NCBI RefSeq assembly: GCF_003633685.1
Contig: NZ_RBKT01000001.1
Location: 4,650,001-4,714,000 of the forward strand
DNA: 64,000 nucleotides
Reading direction: 5' to 3'
DNA from: Micromonospora pisi
Lineage (GTDB): Bacteria; Actinomycetota; Actinomycetes; Mycobacteriales; Micromonosporaceae
The translations under genes were made by a program, and so were the position numbers. Below, piece by piece: positions 44,380 to 53,465 of this stretch; the first letter of the stretch is position 1; each line of letters begins with the position of its first letter. The notes beneath the pieces were generated by a model. It was not told the origin of the DNA, searched no databases, and was given only the letters and a program-made list of their open reading frames with translations.

Positions 44380-44910
44380 TCAGCGGCCCGACGCCGGGTG
44401 GTCCCGTCCGGCCGGCGGGTAGTCCCGACCGGTCAGGTTGTCGAACGCCTCCCGGTGCTGTGACGGCACCCGACCCCCGGCGACCAGCGCGTCCCGGATC
44501 TCGGTGAGCAGCTTGACCTCTTCACTCGGTGCGGCCGGCGGCGGCTCCTCGCCGCGGCGGCGGCGCTCGGCCAGCTTGTTCAGCGGGAGCACCACCAGGA
44601 AGTAGAGCACCGCCGCGGTGATGAAGAAGGTGATCACCGCGTTCACGAAGGCGGCCCAGTCGAACACGACCCCGTTGAGGTGCCAGGCGCCGGGCGTGGG
44701 AGGCGCCTCCGCGCCCGGCGTACCGGGTGTACCGGGGGTGCCGGTCGGTGCCGGGGTGGCAACGGAACCGCCCAGCAGTTGGATCAACGGCTTGAGGAAC
44801 GAGAGCGTGAGCTGGGTGACCACGGTGGTGAAGGCGGCGCCGATGACGACGCCGACCGCGAGGTCGACGACGTTGCCACGCATGATGAAGTCTTTGAAAC
44901 CCTTGAGCAT
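44380..44910 (-). CDS. mscL: Large-conductance mechanosensitive channel
   Basis: A 176-residue membrane channel that opens under hypo-osmotic shock. The first helix region MLKGFKDFIMRGNVVDLAVG and VVIGAAFTTVV carry the pore-lining Gly/Ala pattern, and FVNAVITFFITAAVLYFLVVLP is the second helix. The periplasmic loop carries an expanded Pro/Gly/Thr insert (TPGTPGTPGAEAPPTPG) compared with E. coli. The ATG at 44910 starts the signature, and MscL is normally about 130-150 residues. It is preceded by a hairpin that separates it from the STAS gene. Confidence 0.95.
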   Translation of the reverse strand: MLKGFKDFIMRGNVVDLAVGVVIGAAFTTVVTQLTLSFLKPLIQLLGGSVATPAPTGTPGTPGTPGAEAPPTPGAWHLNGVVFDWAAFVNAVITFFITAAVLYFLVVLPLNKLAERRRRGEEPPPAAPSEEVKLLTEIRDALVAGGRVPSQHREAFDNLTGRDYPPAGRDHPASGR

Positions 44911-44977
44911 TCGCGTCTCCGGAAGGTTGGCGGTGTCGACCGACAACCTATGCCCCGGGAAAGGCGCGAAGAAAAGT

Positions 44978-45013
44978 GCCGCCTGGTCGGCCTTGTGGGG
45001 CGTACCAGGCGGC
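44978..45013 (-). terminator. Hairpin between the STAS gene and mscL
   Basis: A perfect 10-bp stem GCCGCCTGGT and ACCAGGCGGC with a 16-nt loop. It lies 51 bp past the STAS stop and 68 bp before the mscL start. It has no T-run and probably terminates the STAS transcript. Confidence 0.6.
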
Positions 45014-45063
45014 GACAGTTCCACCACCGAGCGGCACCGCCGCGAGGGGCGGCGATGGGCGTA

Positions 45064-45420
45064 CTAGGACGAGGCGGGAGTCTGGTCCGCGGCGATGGCC
45101 TGCTCCACCGACGGGTGGGTCTGCAGCACCTCCACCAGTCCGCTGACCTCCAGGATGCGCAACACACCGCGCTGCGGAGCGGCGAGTCGTACCACCCCAC
45201 CGGCCTCGTCGGAGCTGTTCTTCGCGCGTACGAACACGGAAAGGCCGGTCGAGTCGCAGAACGTGAGCTCGGCCAGGTTGAAGACCAGCCGAGGCTTGCC
45301 CCGATCGAGCAGATCAGTGATCTCGTCCTGCAACTGCGGGGCCGTGGCCATGTCCAGCTCGCCCGCGACCGCTACGACGACCACGTCGCCGCGCTGCTCC
45401 GTGTGCACCGTCAAGGACAT
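45064..45420 (-). CDS. STAS-domain anti-sigma factor antagonist
   Basis: A 118-residue STAS protein of the SpoIIAA/RsbV type. The phosphorylatable serine lies in LTFCDSTGLSVFVRA, with VAGELDMATAPQLQDEI before it. In the family, the unphosphorylated protein binds an RsbW-like kinase and frees a sigma factor. The start ATG at 45420 has AGGAGG 6 nt upstream. No sigma or RsbW gene is adjacent. The HATPase-GAF-SpoIIE protein at 53.5 kb and the STAS protein at 62.6 kb may be partners. Confidence 0.88.
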   Translation of the reverse strand: MSLTVHTEQRGDVVVVAVAGELDMATAPQLQDEITDLLDRGKPRLVFNLAELTFCDSTGLSVFVRAKNSSDEAGGVVRLAAPQRGVLRILEVSGLVEVLQTHPSVEQAIAADQTPASS

Positions 45421-45590
45421 TCGCGACCTCCTGTTATCGACAGAAACGGTACTCCACCGAGGGGTGCGGTGGCAGGACCGGAACGCCCGGTTGGCGAACA
45501 CCATTTTCCTTACCGGGTGGTGGCGACCGGGAGCCGCCCCTGCCGACACCGCTCCGGCCGCGCCGGGGACGGGTGGAGCGGTTGGAGCAG

Positions 45591-46688
45591 CTATTCGACG
45601 CGGACCACGAGACCGGGCGAGGAGGGTACGTGGTACAGCCGTAGCCGGACGATCCGGGCGCGGACCGGGATGTCGTAGACCAGTGCGCCGGTCACCAGGA
45701 TGCCCGGGTTGATCTCGTTGAGGAAGGCCTGCTGGTCGGCGTTGGCCAGCAGGCTCGCCTCGCTGTCGGCGTTGAACAGCGCCCCGTCCGGCCCGTACGC
45801 CCGCTGGAGCGCGTCGGTGAAGAACGCCGGATTCTTCCCGATGTTGCGTACGGCGAGTTCCACCAGGCAGAACTGACCGACGGCGGCCTGGTTGACCAGG
45901 CGATCACCGACCTGGTCGACGCCGCACCGGACTCCGCTCACCAGAAACTCGAGATCCCCGTCCCGGCCGGCCTGGTTGAGGCCGACAACCCGCTGCCCCC
46001 GACTCTCCACCCGGGTGTAGATGTCACCGCCCCAGGTCAGCGCCGTGCCGACAACGCCGGCGCAGCAGCAGATCACCAGCGCCACGCTGACCCCGAGTAG
46101 CAGCCAGAGTCGTCGGCGGCGTTCCGGACGCACCGGGTGCGGCTCCGCGTCGGGGTCGTCGAGCCAGGAGACCGACTGGCCCGGTGACCAATCGTCCGGG
46201 GGTGGCTGCTCGGATCGCGGCTGCTCCGGGGGCCACTGCCCGGTCTGCCGCTGCTCGGTCTGCCACTGCTCGTCGGGCGGCCGGTCGGGCTGCGACTGGT
46301 CGGCGTACGGCGGTGGTTGGTCGGGATAGGGAAGCGTGGAGTCGCCGCCGATCGGCGGGGCCACCACGGGGGTGTCCGGGGTGGACCAGTCCGGCGGCCG
46401 GACCGGCGCCTGCGGGTCGGGTGGACCGGTGCCGGCTGCCGGTCCGTCGACCGGCGGCGGCACTGGCTTGTCGACCGGGGGTGGCGGAAGTGGCTCGTCG
46501 ACCGTGGAGCCGCCCTCCGGGTCCGGGGTCGGTTCGCTGGTGGGCGGGTCCGGGTCGACCGACCAGCTCCACGGTTGTGCGTGGGGGCCAGGGGGGTCGC
46601 TTCCGGATCCGGGCCCCGGATCCGGGCGCGGGGTGGGCTCGGGACGGGGTTCGGGCGGGCCGTTCTCCGGTCGGTCGGGCGTGGGCAT
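45591..46688 (-). CDS. Pro-rich single-pass protein with extracellular DUF4352-like domain
   Basis: A 365-residue protein. Residues 1-195 are Pro/Asp/Gln-rich and probably disordered in the cytosol. A basic patch RRRRLWLLLG precedes one helix (LLLGVSVALVICCCAGVVGT). The external domain (about 225-365) resembles DUF4352 immunoglobulin-like domains: LEFLVSGVRCGVD, QFCLVELAVRNIGKNPAFF, SPGLVVRVE. Its cysteines could form one disulphide. Related lipoproteins bind ligands or cell-wall parts. It is a single transcription unit. Confidence 0.72.
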   Translation of the reverse strand: MPTPDRPENGPPEPRPEPTPRPDPGPGSGSDPPGPHAQPWSWSVDPDPPTSEPTPDPEGGSTVDEPLPPPPVDKPVPPPVDGPAAGTGPPDPQAPVRPPDWSTPDTPVVAPPIGGDSTLPYPDQPPPYADQSQPDRPPDEQWQTEQRQTGQWPPEQPRSEQPPPDDWSPGQSVSWLDDPDAEPHPVRPERRRRLWLLLGVSVALVICCCAGVVGTALTWGGDIYTRVESRGQRVVGLNQAGRDGDLEFLVSGVRCGVDQVGDRLVNQAAVGQFCLVELAVRNIGKNPAFFTDALQRAYGPDGALFNADSEASLLANADQQAFLNEINPGILVTGALVYDIPVRARIVRLRLYHVPSSPGLVVRVE

Positions 46689-46807
46689 CGCGGTCCCCCG
46701 ATCACGCGAACACTTTGCCTGATTCTAGGGTTGATAACCCCTTTGTCCGTTCAAGATCCCGGTTTCTGACCCCGCCACACCGGCCCACACTGCGGTTGAA
46801 TGATCGG

Positions 46808-47752
46808 ATGGACCTGGTGACCTTGGACGATGTCCGGGACGCGGCCACGCGGATCGCCGGCCGGGTCGTCCGCACCCCGCTGCTCCCCGCCGGCTGGGAT
46901 CCGGAGTTCTGGCTCAAGCCGGAAAGCCTCCAGCCGGTCGGCTCGTTCAAACTGCGTGGTGCCACCAACGCGGTGGCCCGACTCACCGAAACCGAGCGGG
47001 CCCGGGGCGTGGTCACCCACTCCTCCGGAAACCACGGCCAGGCGCTGGCGTACGCGGCCCGGGCGGCCGGGGCGCCCTGCACGGTGGTGATTCCGGAGGG
47101 GGCGCCGACGATCAAGATCGAACAGGTACGGGCACTCGGTGCCGAGGTGGTGCTCGTACCCGCGGCCGAACGCCTCGCCACCGCCGAGTGGATCGTCGCC
47201 GAGCGGGGCCGCACCCTGATCCCGCCGTACGACGACCGGAACGTGATCGCCGGGCAGGGCACGATCGGGCTGGAGATCGTCGAGGACCTGTCCGAGGTCG
47301 AGGTGGTGCTGGTGCCGGTGGGCGGCGGTGGTCTCGCCTCCGGAGTCGCCACCGCGATCAAGGCGCTCCAGCCGCTGACCAGGGTCTACGGGGTGGAACC
47401 GGCGTACGCGGCCGACGCGCAGGAGTCGCTGACCAGCGGGAAACTTGTGGTCTGGGACCTGGCACGGACCCACCGCACCAGCGCCGACGGGCTGCGTACC
47501 AGCCTCGCCGAACTCACCCTGGCGCATCTTCGGGAGCGGCTCGACGGCATCCTCACGGTCACCGAGTCCGAGATCGCCGCCGCCACCGCCCGGCTGGTCC
47601 GGGGCGCCCGGCTGGTGGTCGAGCCGAGTGGCGCGGTGGCCGCAGCCGCCCGGCTGTTCCACCGGGACGAACTGCCGTCCGGCCGTACCGTGGCGGTGGT
47701 GAGCGGCGGCAACGTCGACCCGGCCGTGCTCGCCGCCGCGGTGGCCGCCTGA
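46808..47752 (+). CDS. Threonine/serine dehydratase or racemase, fold type II PLP
   Basis: A 314-residue PLP enzyme. The Schiff-base lysine is in SFKLRGATNA, the phosphate loop is SSGNHGQALAYAARAAG and VGGGGLASGVATAI binds the PLP phosphate. There is no ACT domain, so it is not the biosynthetic IlvA type; catabolic threonine dehydratase or serine racemase is likely. The start ATG at 46808 follows a GC-poor leader with a TAGGGT-like box near 46727. A converging GH16 gene ends 77 bp after it. Confidence 0.86.
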   Translation: MDLVTLDDVRDAATRIAGRVVRTPLLPAGWDPEFWLKPESLQPVGSFKLRGATNAVARLTETERARGVVTHSSGNHGQALAYAARAAGAPCTVVIPEGAPTIKIEQVRALGAEVVLVPAAERLATAEWIVAERGRTLIPPYDDRNVIAGQGTIGLEIVEDLSEVEVVLVPVGGGGLASGVATAIKALQPLTRVYGVEPAYAADAQESLTSGKLVVWDLARTHRTSADGLRTSLAELTLAHLRERLDGILTVTESEIAAATARLVRGARLVVEPSGAVAAAARLFHRDELPSGRTVAVVSGGNVDPAVLAAAVAA

Positions 47753-47829
47753 GTGCTCTTCCACCCGGGCGACCACCACCGGTCAGCCGTTGTCGATGCG
47801 GGCTGGCGCCGCCTCCGCTGAACGTGCTG

Positions 47830-49062
47830 TCAGCCTCGGCGCCACTTCTGGTTCGCGCCCCCGCCGCAGGTCCAGGTCTGGAGCTTGGCGCCGTTCGCGG
47901 TGCTCCAGTCCCGTACGTCCACGCACTTGTTGGCCTGCGGGTTGACCAGGTCGCCGGCGCCGGTGAGGACGAACTGCTGGGCCGCGTTGCCGCTACAGGT
48001 GGCGAGTTGGATGTTCGCACCGTTGGCGGTCGAGCCCCAGGCGACGTCCATGCACTTGCCCATCGCCCGGACCGTGCCGTCGCCCGGGAAACTCCACCGC
48101 TGGGCATCCGTGCCGTTGCAGTCCCAGAGCTGGAGCGCAATGCCCTCGGTCGGGGTCGCGCCGGGGATGTCGACGCACTTGTTGCCGTACCCGATCAGTG
48201 GCCCGCCGGTGCCGGGGTTGCCGCCGCCGGTGTTCCAGGCCCAGACCCGGACGTAGTCGATCAGCATCTGCTGGGGGAACTGGGTGCTGCCGTCCGGGTA
48301 GCCGGGCCAGTAGCCGCCGACCGCCACGTTCATGATCATGAAGAACGGGTGGTCGTAGACCCAACGATTGCCGCGCAGGTCGGCCGGGGTCTTACGGGCG
48401 TACTGGTTGCCGTCGACGTACCAGGTCACCGAGTCCGGCGCCCAGTCCACGGTGAAGGTGTGGAAGGCGTCCGCGAACGCCTGCCCGTTCGGCAGGGTGT
48501 AGCTGCTGCTGATCGCGTTCCCGCCGGAGTAACCGGGACCGTGCAGGGTGCCCCAGACGGTGCTCGGCTCCCGGCCGATGTTCTCCAGGATGTCGATCTC
48601 ACCGTTGTCCGGCCACTGTGAACCGCCGAGCATCCAGAACGCGGGCCAGATGCCCTGCGTACGCGGAATCTTGATGCGGGCCTCGTAGCGGCCGTACGTC
48701 TGGCTGAACCGGTCCGCGGTGAGCAACCGGGCCGAGGTGTACTGGCAGGTGCCGTAGTGGCACTGGTAGTTCGCCGGATTCTCCCGGCGAGCGGTGATCA
48801 CCATATTGCCGTTGCCGTCGTGCGCGGCGTTGCGCGTGGAGCTGGTGTAGTACTGCTGCTCGTTGTTGCCCCAACCGCCGCCGCCGATGTCGAACTTCCA
48901 CTTGTTGCCGTCCGGGCCGGTGCCCGCGGCTCCGTTGAACTCGTCGCTCCAGGTGAGTGCGCCCGGCGCCGCCTGGGCGACGTCGGGCGTGGGAGCCGTC
49001 AGCAGGGTGGCCAGGCTCGCCCCGAGCAGGGCGAGGGCCAGGGCGATCCGTCGTGTACGCAT
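47830..49062 (-). CDS. Secreted GH16 beta-glucanase with ricin-type CBM13 lectin
   Basis: A 410-residue secreted enzyme. A signal peptide (residues 1-31, cleavage near AQA) is followed by a GH16 domain at about 36-275: WSDEFNGAAG, WPAFWMLGG and the catalytic NGEIDILENIG with both glutamates. A Gly/Pro linker leads to a ricin-B/CBM13 domain (about 285-410) with QxW-type repeats QLWDCNGTDAQRWSF, QLATCSGNAAQQF and QTWTCGGGANQKW. This fits endo-beta-1,3-glucanase (laminarinase) activity on fungal or algal glucans. The promoter is unusually AT-rich and almost abuts the start. Confidence 0.9.
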   Translation of the reverse strand: MRTRRIALALALLGASLATLLTAPTPDVAQAAPGALTWSDEFNGAAGTGPDGNKWKFDIGGGGWGNNEQQYYTSSTRNAAHDGNGNMVITARRENPANYQCHYGTCQYTSARLLTADRFSQTYGRYEARIKIPRTQGIWPAFWMLGGSQWPDNGEIDILENIGREPSTVWGTLHGPGYSGGNAISSSYTLPNGQAFADAFHTFTVDWAPDSVTWYVDGNQYARKTPADLRGNRWVYDHPFFMIMNVAVGGYWPGYPDGSTQFPQQMLIDYVRVWAWNTGGGNPGTGGPLIGYGNKCVDIPGATPTEGIALQLWDCNGTDAQRWSFPGDGTVRAMGKCMDVAWGSTANGANIQLATCSGNAAQQFVLTGAGDLVNPQANKCVDVRDWSTANGAKLQTWTCGGGANQKWRRG

Positions 49063-49071
49063 GGAAATACT

Positions 49072-49099
49072 TCTATAACAACTGACGGCTTTTTGACAA
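49072..49099 (-). promoter_or_regulatory. Promoter of the GH16 gene
   Basis: On the minus strand TTGTCA (49094-49099) and TATAGA (49072-49077) are 16 bp apart, close to consensus. The -10 box ends 9 nt before the ATG, giving a leader of a few nucleotides. An AT-rich block with GTTAACTAATAAC (near 49100-49117) lies just upstream and may be a regulator site. Confidence 0.6.
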
Positions 49100-49209
49100 G
49101 GTTGTTAACTAATAACTGCGTCAATTCCGGCAAGAGTGGCAAGTCGCCGGGGTCCAGCGGTAGTTGCCGGGCCCCGGCGGTAGATCGCCGGACGAGGCGG
49201 CGAGCCGGC

Positions 49210-51297
49210 TCAGTGGGAGAGACCGAAGCGGTCCAGCATCCAGGCGGTGATGAACGCCTCCTCGCGCCACGAGTCGTAGCGCCCGCTCGGCCCGCCGTGC
49301 CCCGCCCCCATCTCCGTCTTCAGCAGGTACGACCCCTCCGGTGCCACGGCCCGCAGCCGGGCGATCCACTTCGCCGGCTCGTGGTAGAGCACGCGGGTGT
49401 CGTTCAGGCTGGTCACCGCGAGGATCGCCGGATAGCTCACCGGGGCCACGTTCTCGTACGGGGTGTACGACTTCATGTACGCGTACACCTCGGGGTCGGC
49501 CAGCGGGTTGCCCCACTCCTCCCACTCGGTCACGGTCAGCGGCAGCGACGGGTCGAGAATCGAGTTCAGCGCGTCGACGAACGGCACCTGCGCCACGATG
49601 CCGGCGAACGCCTCCGGTGCCAGGTTCGCCACCGCGCCCATCAGCAGGCCACCGGCGGACGCGCCCCGGGCCACCAGCTTGTCGGCCGTGGTCCAGTCGG
49701 ACTTGACCAGGTGCCGGGCCACCGCGACAAAGTCGGTGAAGGTGTTCTTCTTGGCCAGCATCTTGCCCTGGTCGTACCAGTGCCGGCCCAGCTCGCCGCC
49801 GCCCCGGACGTGTGCGACCGCGAAGACGACGCCCCGGTCCAGCAGCGAGAGCCGGGGAATTGAGAACCACGGGTCCATGCTCGCCTCGTACGACCCGTAG
49901 CCGTAGAGCACACACGGTGCCGAGCCGTCGCGGGGCGTACCGGCACGGCAGACCAGCGAGATCGGCACCCGGGTGCCGTCGTCGGCCAACGCCCAGTCCC
50001 GGTGCTGCTCGTACGCGGCCGGATCGAAACCACCCAGCACCGGCTTCTGCTTGCGCAGCACCATCGTCCGGGTCACCAGGTCGTAGTCGTAGACCGAGTC
50101 CGGGGTGACCAGGGAGGTGTAGCGCAACCGGACGGTGCTGGTCTGGTACTCCGGGTTGGCGTCCAGCCCGACGCTGTAGATCGGCTCGGGGAAGTCGATG
50201 TCGTACGCGTCGGTGCTGCCGGTGGTGAGCACCCGCAGCCCGGTCAGCCCCTCGCTGCGCAGCGAGACCACCAGGTGGTTGGCGAACGCGTCCACCGACT
50301 CCAGCCGGGTGCCGGGCGTGTGCTCGATCATCGGCACCCAGTCACCGGGGTTGTCCGCCGACGTGTACGCGAGCGCGAAGTCCTCGGCGCCGTCGTTGTG
50401 CAGGATCAGGAACCGGTGCCCGTGGTGCTCGATCGAATACTCGACGCCCTGCCGGCGGGGTGCGATCACCGCCGGCTCGCCGGTCGGGTTGCTGGCCGGG
50501 ATGACCCGTACCTCGCTGGTGACCTTGCTGTGCGCCTCGATGACGATGAACTTCTCCGAGCGGGTCAGCTCCACCCCGACCCAGAACCGCTCGTCGTCCT
50601 CCTGGTAGACCACGTCGTCGTCGGCGGCCGCCGCGCCCACGGTGTGCCGCCACACCTGGTTCGGCCGCCACGCCTCGTCCACGGTCAGGTAGAACAGGGT
50701 CGACCCGTCCCCGGACCAGGCGCTGCCGTAGAAGGTGTCGGGCACCTCGTCGGCGAGCACCTCCCCGGTGCGGAGGTCCTTCACCCGCAGGGTGAAGCGT
50801 TCGTCACCGGCGAAGTCGGTGGAGTACGCCAGCCAGTTCCCGTCCGGGCTCACGTCGAAGGTGCCGAGCGCGAAGAAGTCCTGGCCCTGCGCGAGAGCGT
50901 TGCCGTCGAGCAGGATCTCCTCGCCGTCGAGCGGGGCGCCGTCACCGGTGGCAGGCGGCTCCGTCTCGTCCTCGGCGACCGGGCGTCGGCAGTGGATGCC
51001 GTACTGCTGGCCCTCGACGGTGCGGGTGTAGTACCAGTAGCCGCCCTTGCGGGCCGGCACCGAGAGGTCGGTCTCCTGGGTGCGGTCCTTGGTCTCGACG
51101 AAGAGCGTCTCCCGCAGCGCGGCCAGTGGCGCCGTCACGGCCTCGGTGTAGTCGTTCTCGGCGGTCAGGTGGGCGATCGTCGCCGGGTTGTCCTTCGCGG
51201 CGAGCCACGCGTACTCGTCGATGACGGTGTCGCCGTGGTGGGTGCGCTCGCTCGGGATCCGGTCGGCGATGGGGGCGGCGGGTGTCTCAGTGCTCAC
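49210..51297 (-). CDS. Prolyl oligopeptidase family serine protease (S9A)
   Basis: A 695-residue cytosolic peptidase of the oligopeptidase B/prolyl oligopeptidase group. Residues about 10-400 are the beta-propeller (ERTHHGDTVIDEYAWLAAKD at the front), and the rest is the alpha/beta hydrolase. The serine is in GASAGGLLMGA, the Asp in LNDTRVLYHEP and the His in GAGHGGPSGRYD. An acidic specificity pocket as in oligopeptidase B is not obvious, so substrate preference is uncertain. The start is the GTG at 51297 (VSTETPAAP). The frame is open further upstream but is there antisense to the next gene. Confidence 0.92.
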   Translation of the reverse strand: MSTETPAAPIADRIPSERTHHGDTVIDEYAWLAAKDNPATIAHLTAENDYTEAVTAPLAALRETLFVETKDRTQETDLSVPARKGGYWYYTRTVEGQQYGIHCRRPVAEDETEPPATGDGAPLDGEEILLDGNALAQGQDFFALGTFDVSPDGNWLAYSTDFAGDERFTLRVKDLRTGEVLADEVPDTFYGSAWSGDGSTLFYLTVDEAWRPNQVWRHTVGAAAADDDVVYQEDDERFWVGVELTRSEKFIVIEAHSKVTSEVRVIPASNPTGEPAVIAPRRQGVEYSIEHHGHRFLILHNDGAEDFALAYTSADNPGDWVPMIEHTPGTRLESVDAFANHLVVSLRSEGLTGLRVLTTGSTDAYDIDFPEPIYSVGLDANPEYQTSTVRLRYTSLVTPDSVYDYDLVTRTMVLRKQKPVLGGFDPAAYEQHRDWALADDGTRVPISLVCRAGTPRDGSAPCVLYGYGSYEASMDPWFSIPRLSLLDRGVVFAVAHVRGGGELGRHWYDQGKMLAKKNTFTDFVAVARHLVKSDWTTADKLVARGASAGGLLMGAVANLAPEAFAGIVAQVPFVDALNSILDPSLPLTVTEWEEWGNPLADPEVYAYMKSYTPYENVAPVSYPAILAVTSLNDTRVLYHEPAKWIARLRAVAPEGSYLLKTEMGAGHGGPSGRYDSWREEAFITAWMLDRFGLSH

Positions 51298-51343
51298 GAC
51301 GGCCACGTTACCGCTCCCGGTGGCGCCGGCCCGGCACCGACCG

Positions 51344-51371
51344 TTGGCAAAGATTAGAACATGTGTACGAT
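51344..51371 (+). promoter_or_regulatory. Leaderless promoter with degenerate LexA-like site
   Basis: TTGGCA (51344-51349), a 16-bp spacer and TACGAT (51366-51371) lie 7 nt before a GTG at 51379. The spacer and -10 contain TAGAACATGTGTACGA (51355-51370), which matches the LexA consensus at all but two positions. The regulator is therefore uncertain. Confidence 0.5.
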
Positions 51372-51378
51372 AAGCGCC

Positions 51379-52686
51379 GTGGGGACATCGATGACAGCGG
51401 TGGAGCGGGCAGCTGGTGGGGGGATCGGTCAGCGACTGGCCGACATCTGTGGAGAAGAGTTCGTCCGCCCGGCCGGCATGGCCGACGGGGTGGCCGGCAG
51501 GGCGGCGCGCTGGGTGGCGGCGCCGGGCACCGCCGACGGGGTGAGCGCCGTGCTGCGGGTCGCCGCCGACCACGCGCTCTCGGTGGTGCCCCGTGGCGCC
51601 GGCACCAAGATGGACTGGGGCGCGCCGCCGTCGCGGGTGGACGTCGTGCTCGACACCGGCCGGCTGGCCGGGATCTGGCACCACGCCGCCGACGAGATGG
51701 TGGCCGAGGTCGGGGCGGGCACGCCGGTCCGCGCGGTGCAGGCCGCGCTGGCCCGGACCGGGACCCGGCTCCCGCTCGACCTGCCGTCACCCGACGCGAC
51801 CATCGGCGGCATGGTGGCCGCCGACGAGACCGGCCCGATGCGTCACCGGCACGGCTCGCCCGGCGACCGGCTCCTCGGGGTCAGTTACGTGGACGCGACC
51901 GGGGCGCTGCACCACGCCGGCGGCTGGGCGGCCGGCGAGAACGCCGGCTACGACCTGGCCCGGCTGCTCTGCGGCTCCAACGGCGCGCTCGGTGTGCTGG
52001 TCTCCGCGACGATGCGGCTCCAGCCGACCCCGGCGACCCGGATCTGGGTGTCCCGGCCGGTCCAGTCGCCGCTGGAGGTGCACCAGCTGGTCCGGTCGAT
52101 CCACGGCGCCTGGCTGAGCCCGGCGGCGATCGAGGTCGACCTGCCGAAGGAGGGCATCGGTGGTGGACACCGCACCGGGCCGCCCGCCGCCGGCACCCTC
52201 TCCGTCCTGCTGGAGGGCGGCGAGGCCGACGTCGGTGGGCGGGTGGCCCGGCTGGTCGAGCTGTTCGACGGTGACAGTCGGGTCGACACCAGGGCGCCGG
52301 CCTGGTGGGGCCGCTACCCGTTCACCGCCGACGACGTCGCCGTACGTATCGACGTACCCTCGACCGACCTGCACGCCGTGCTCTACGCGTTGGGCGACGC
52401 CGCCGGCACCCCGATCTCGGTCCGCGGCTCCGCCGGCCTCGGCGTGGTGTACGCCGCACTGCCCGGCTACCTCGCCCCGGAGCAGATCGGACCGATCCTC
52501 GCGGTGGTGCGCCGTGTGCTGTCGGCCCGCAACGGTCGCTGTGTGGTGCTGGCCGCCCCGCCGCGGACCCGGGGAGAGATCGACTTCTGGGGCACCCTGC
52601 CCACCCTGCCGTTGCTGCGGCGGGTGAAGGAACGCTTCGACCCGGATCACCGGTTCGCGCCGGGCCGCTACACCGGCGGCCTCTGA
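51379..52686 (+). CDS. FAD-binding oxidoreductase, GlcE-like (glycolate oxidase subunit type)
   Basis: A 435-residue flavoprotein with a PCMH-type FAD domain: VVPRGAGTKMDWG, AEVGAGTPVRAVQAALA and PSPDATIGGMVAADETGPMR, then GYDLARLLCGSNGALGVLV. The pattern fits glycolate oxidase subunit GlcE or related oxidases of 2-hydroxy acids. The GlcD and GlcF partners are not adjacent, so the physiological substrate is open. I chose the GTG at 51379 because it lies 7 nt after a strong -10 box. An ATG at 51361 and one at 51391 are in frame. It is divergent from the peptidase gene. Confidence 0.82.
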   Translation: MGTSMTAVERAAGGGIGQRLADICGEEFVRPAGMADGVAGRAARWVAAPGTADGVSAVLRVAADHALSVVPRGAGTKMDWGAPPSRVDVVLDTGRLAGIWHHAADEMVAEVGAGTPVRAVQAALARTGTRLPLDLPSPDATIGGMVAADETGPMRHRHGSPGDRLLGVSYVDATGALHHAGGWAAGENAGYDLARLLCGSNGALGVLVSATMRLQPTPATRIWVSRPVQSPLEVHQLVRSIHGAWLSPAAIEVDLPKEGIGGGHRTGPPAAGTLSVLLEGGEADVGGRVARLVELFDGDSRVDTRAPAWWGRYPFTADDVAVRIDVPSTDLHAVLYALGDAAGTPISVRGSAGLGVVYAALPGYLAPEQIGPILAVVRRVLSARNGRCVVLAAPPRTRGEIDFWGTLPTLPLLRRVKERFDPDHRFAPGRYTGGL

Positions 52687-52710
52687 GCCCGCCGCCGGTC
52701 CTGGAACCGC

Positions 52711-52750
52711 TGACGCCTGGCGCCGCCCACCAGCAGGGCGCCAGGCGTCA
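52711..52750. terminator. Bidirectional hairpin terminator
   Basis: A perfect 14-bp stem (TGACGCCTGGCGCC and GGCGCCAGGCGTCA) with a 12-nt loop, between the convergent FAD gene and tetR-like gene. There is no T-run. Confidence 0.75.
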
Positions 52751-52773
52751 GCCAGGTGTCCGTTCGGGCGCGG

Positions 52774-53391
52774 TTACGGGCGGCGCTGGTAGGCCCCGTA
52801 CCACCAGATTTTCGCCAGCTCCTCACCGAAGGCGTCGTCGCCGCTGCTGTCACCCGGGGTCGTCGCCACGTACTCGGTGATGGCACGGTCGCCACCGATC
52901 ACGATCACCTGGGCGGCGTACGACACGTGCAGGTCGGGGATCCGGTTGCTGTCCCGTTCGGCGGTCAGCACCTGAGCGGTGTGTTCGATGAACCGGCTGT
53001 GCCCGGCGATCCAGAAATCGCGCACCGTGGCGTCGTACGCGGCGACCTCGTTGATCGCGGCGAGCACGGCGGCGTACTCCCGGTAGACCCGCACGATCCG
53101 CTGGAAGACGTCGATCAGGACGTCCAGTCCGTCCGAGGGCTTCCAGATGGTGCCGGTGTCGTAGCCGATGGTCCGCATCGTGTGGGCCAACCGCACGAGC
53201 AGCTCGCTCTTGTCCCGGAAGTGGGTGTAGAAGGTCGACCGGGCGACACCCGCCTCGGCGGCGATCCGCTGTACGCCGAGTTCGGTGAAGCTCGCCCCGC
53301 CGGCCAGCAGCCGTTCGGTCGCGGCGAGGATCTGGGCTTCGACCGAGGCGCGGCGGCCGGGATCAGTCGCGCGTCGGGTGATCGATGGCAT
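52774..53391 (-). CDS. TetR-family transcriptional regulator
   Basis: A 205-residue repressor-like protein. The HTH is in residues about 18-62: VEAQILAATERLLAGGASF, then GVQRIAAEAGVARSTFYTHF. The carboxyl part is a variable helical ligand domain with an RIVRVYREYAAVLAAINEVA stretch. It has no obvious operator palindrome in its upstream region (53392-53465). Its target might be the neighbouring FAD or phosphatase genes, but this is a guess. Confidence 0.85.
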   Translation of the reverse strand: MPSITRRATDPGRRASVEAQILAATERLLAGGASFTELGVQRIAAEAGVARSTFYTHFRDKSELLVRLAHTMRTIGYDTGTIWKPSDGLDVLIDVFQRIVRVYREYAAVLAAINEVAAYDATVRDFWIAGHSRFIEHTAQVLTAERDSNRIPDLHVSYAAQVIVIGGDRAITEYVATTPGDSSGDDAFGEELAKIWWYGAYQRRP

Positions 53392-53465
53392 GCCCGCAGT
53401 CTAAATCGGCTGCTCGGAGCAGAGCTCTCCATGGCGTTCGCCCGCCGCCGGGGCCGGTCGACGGC

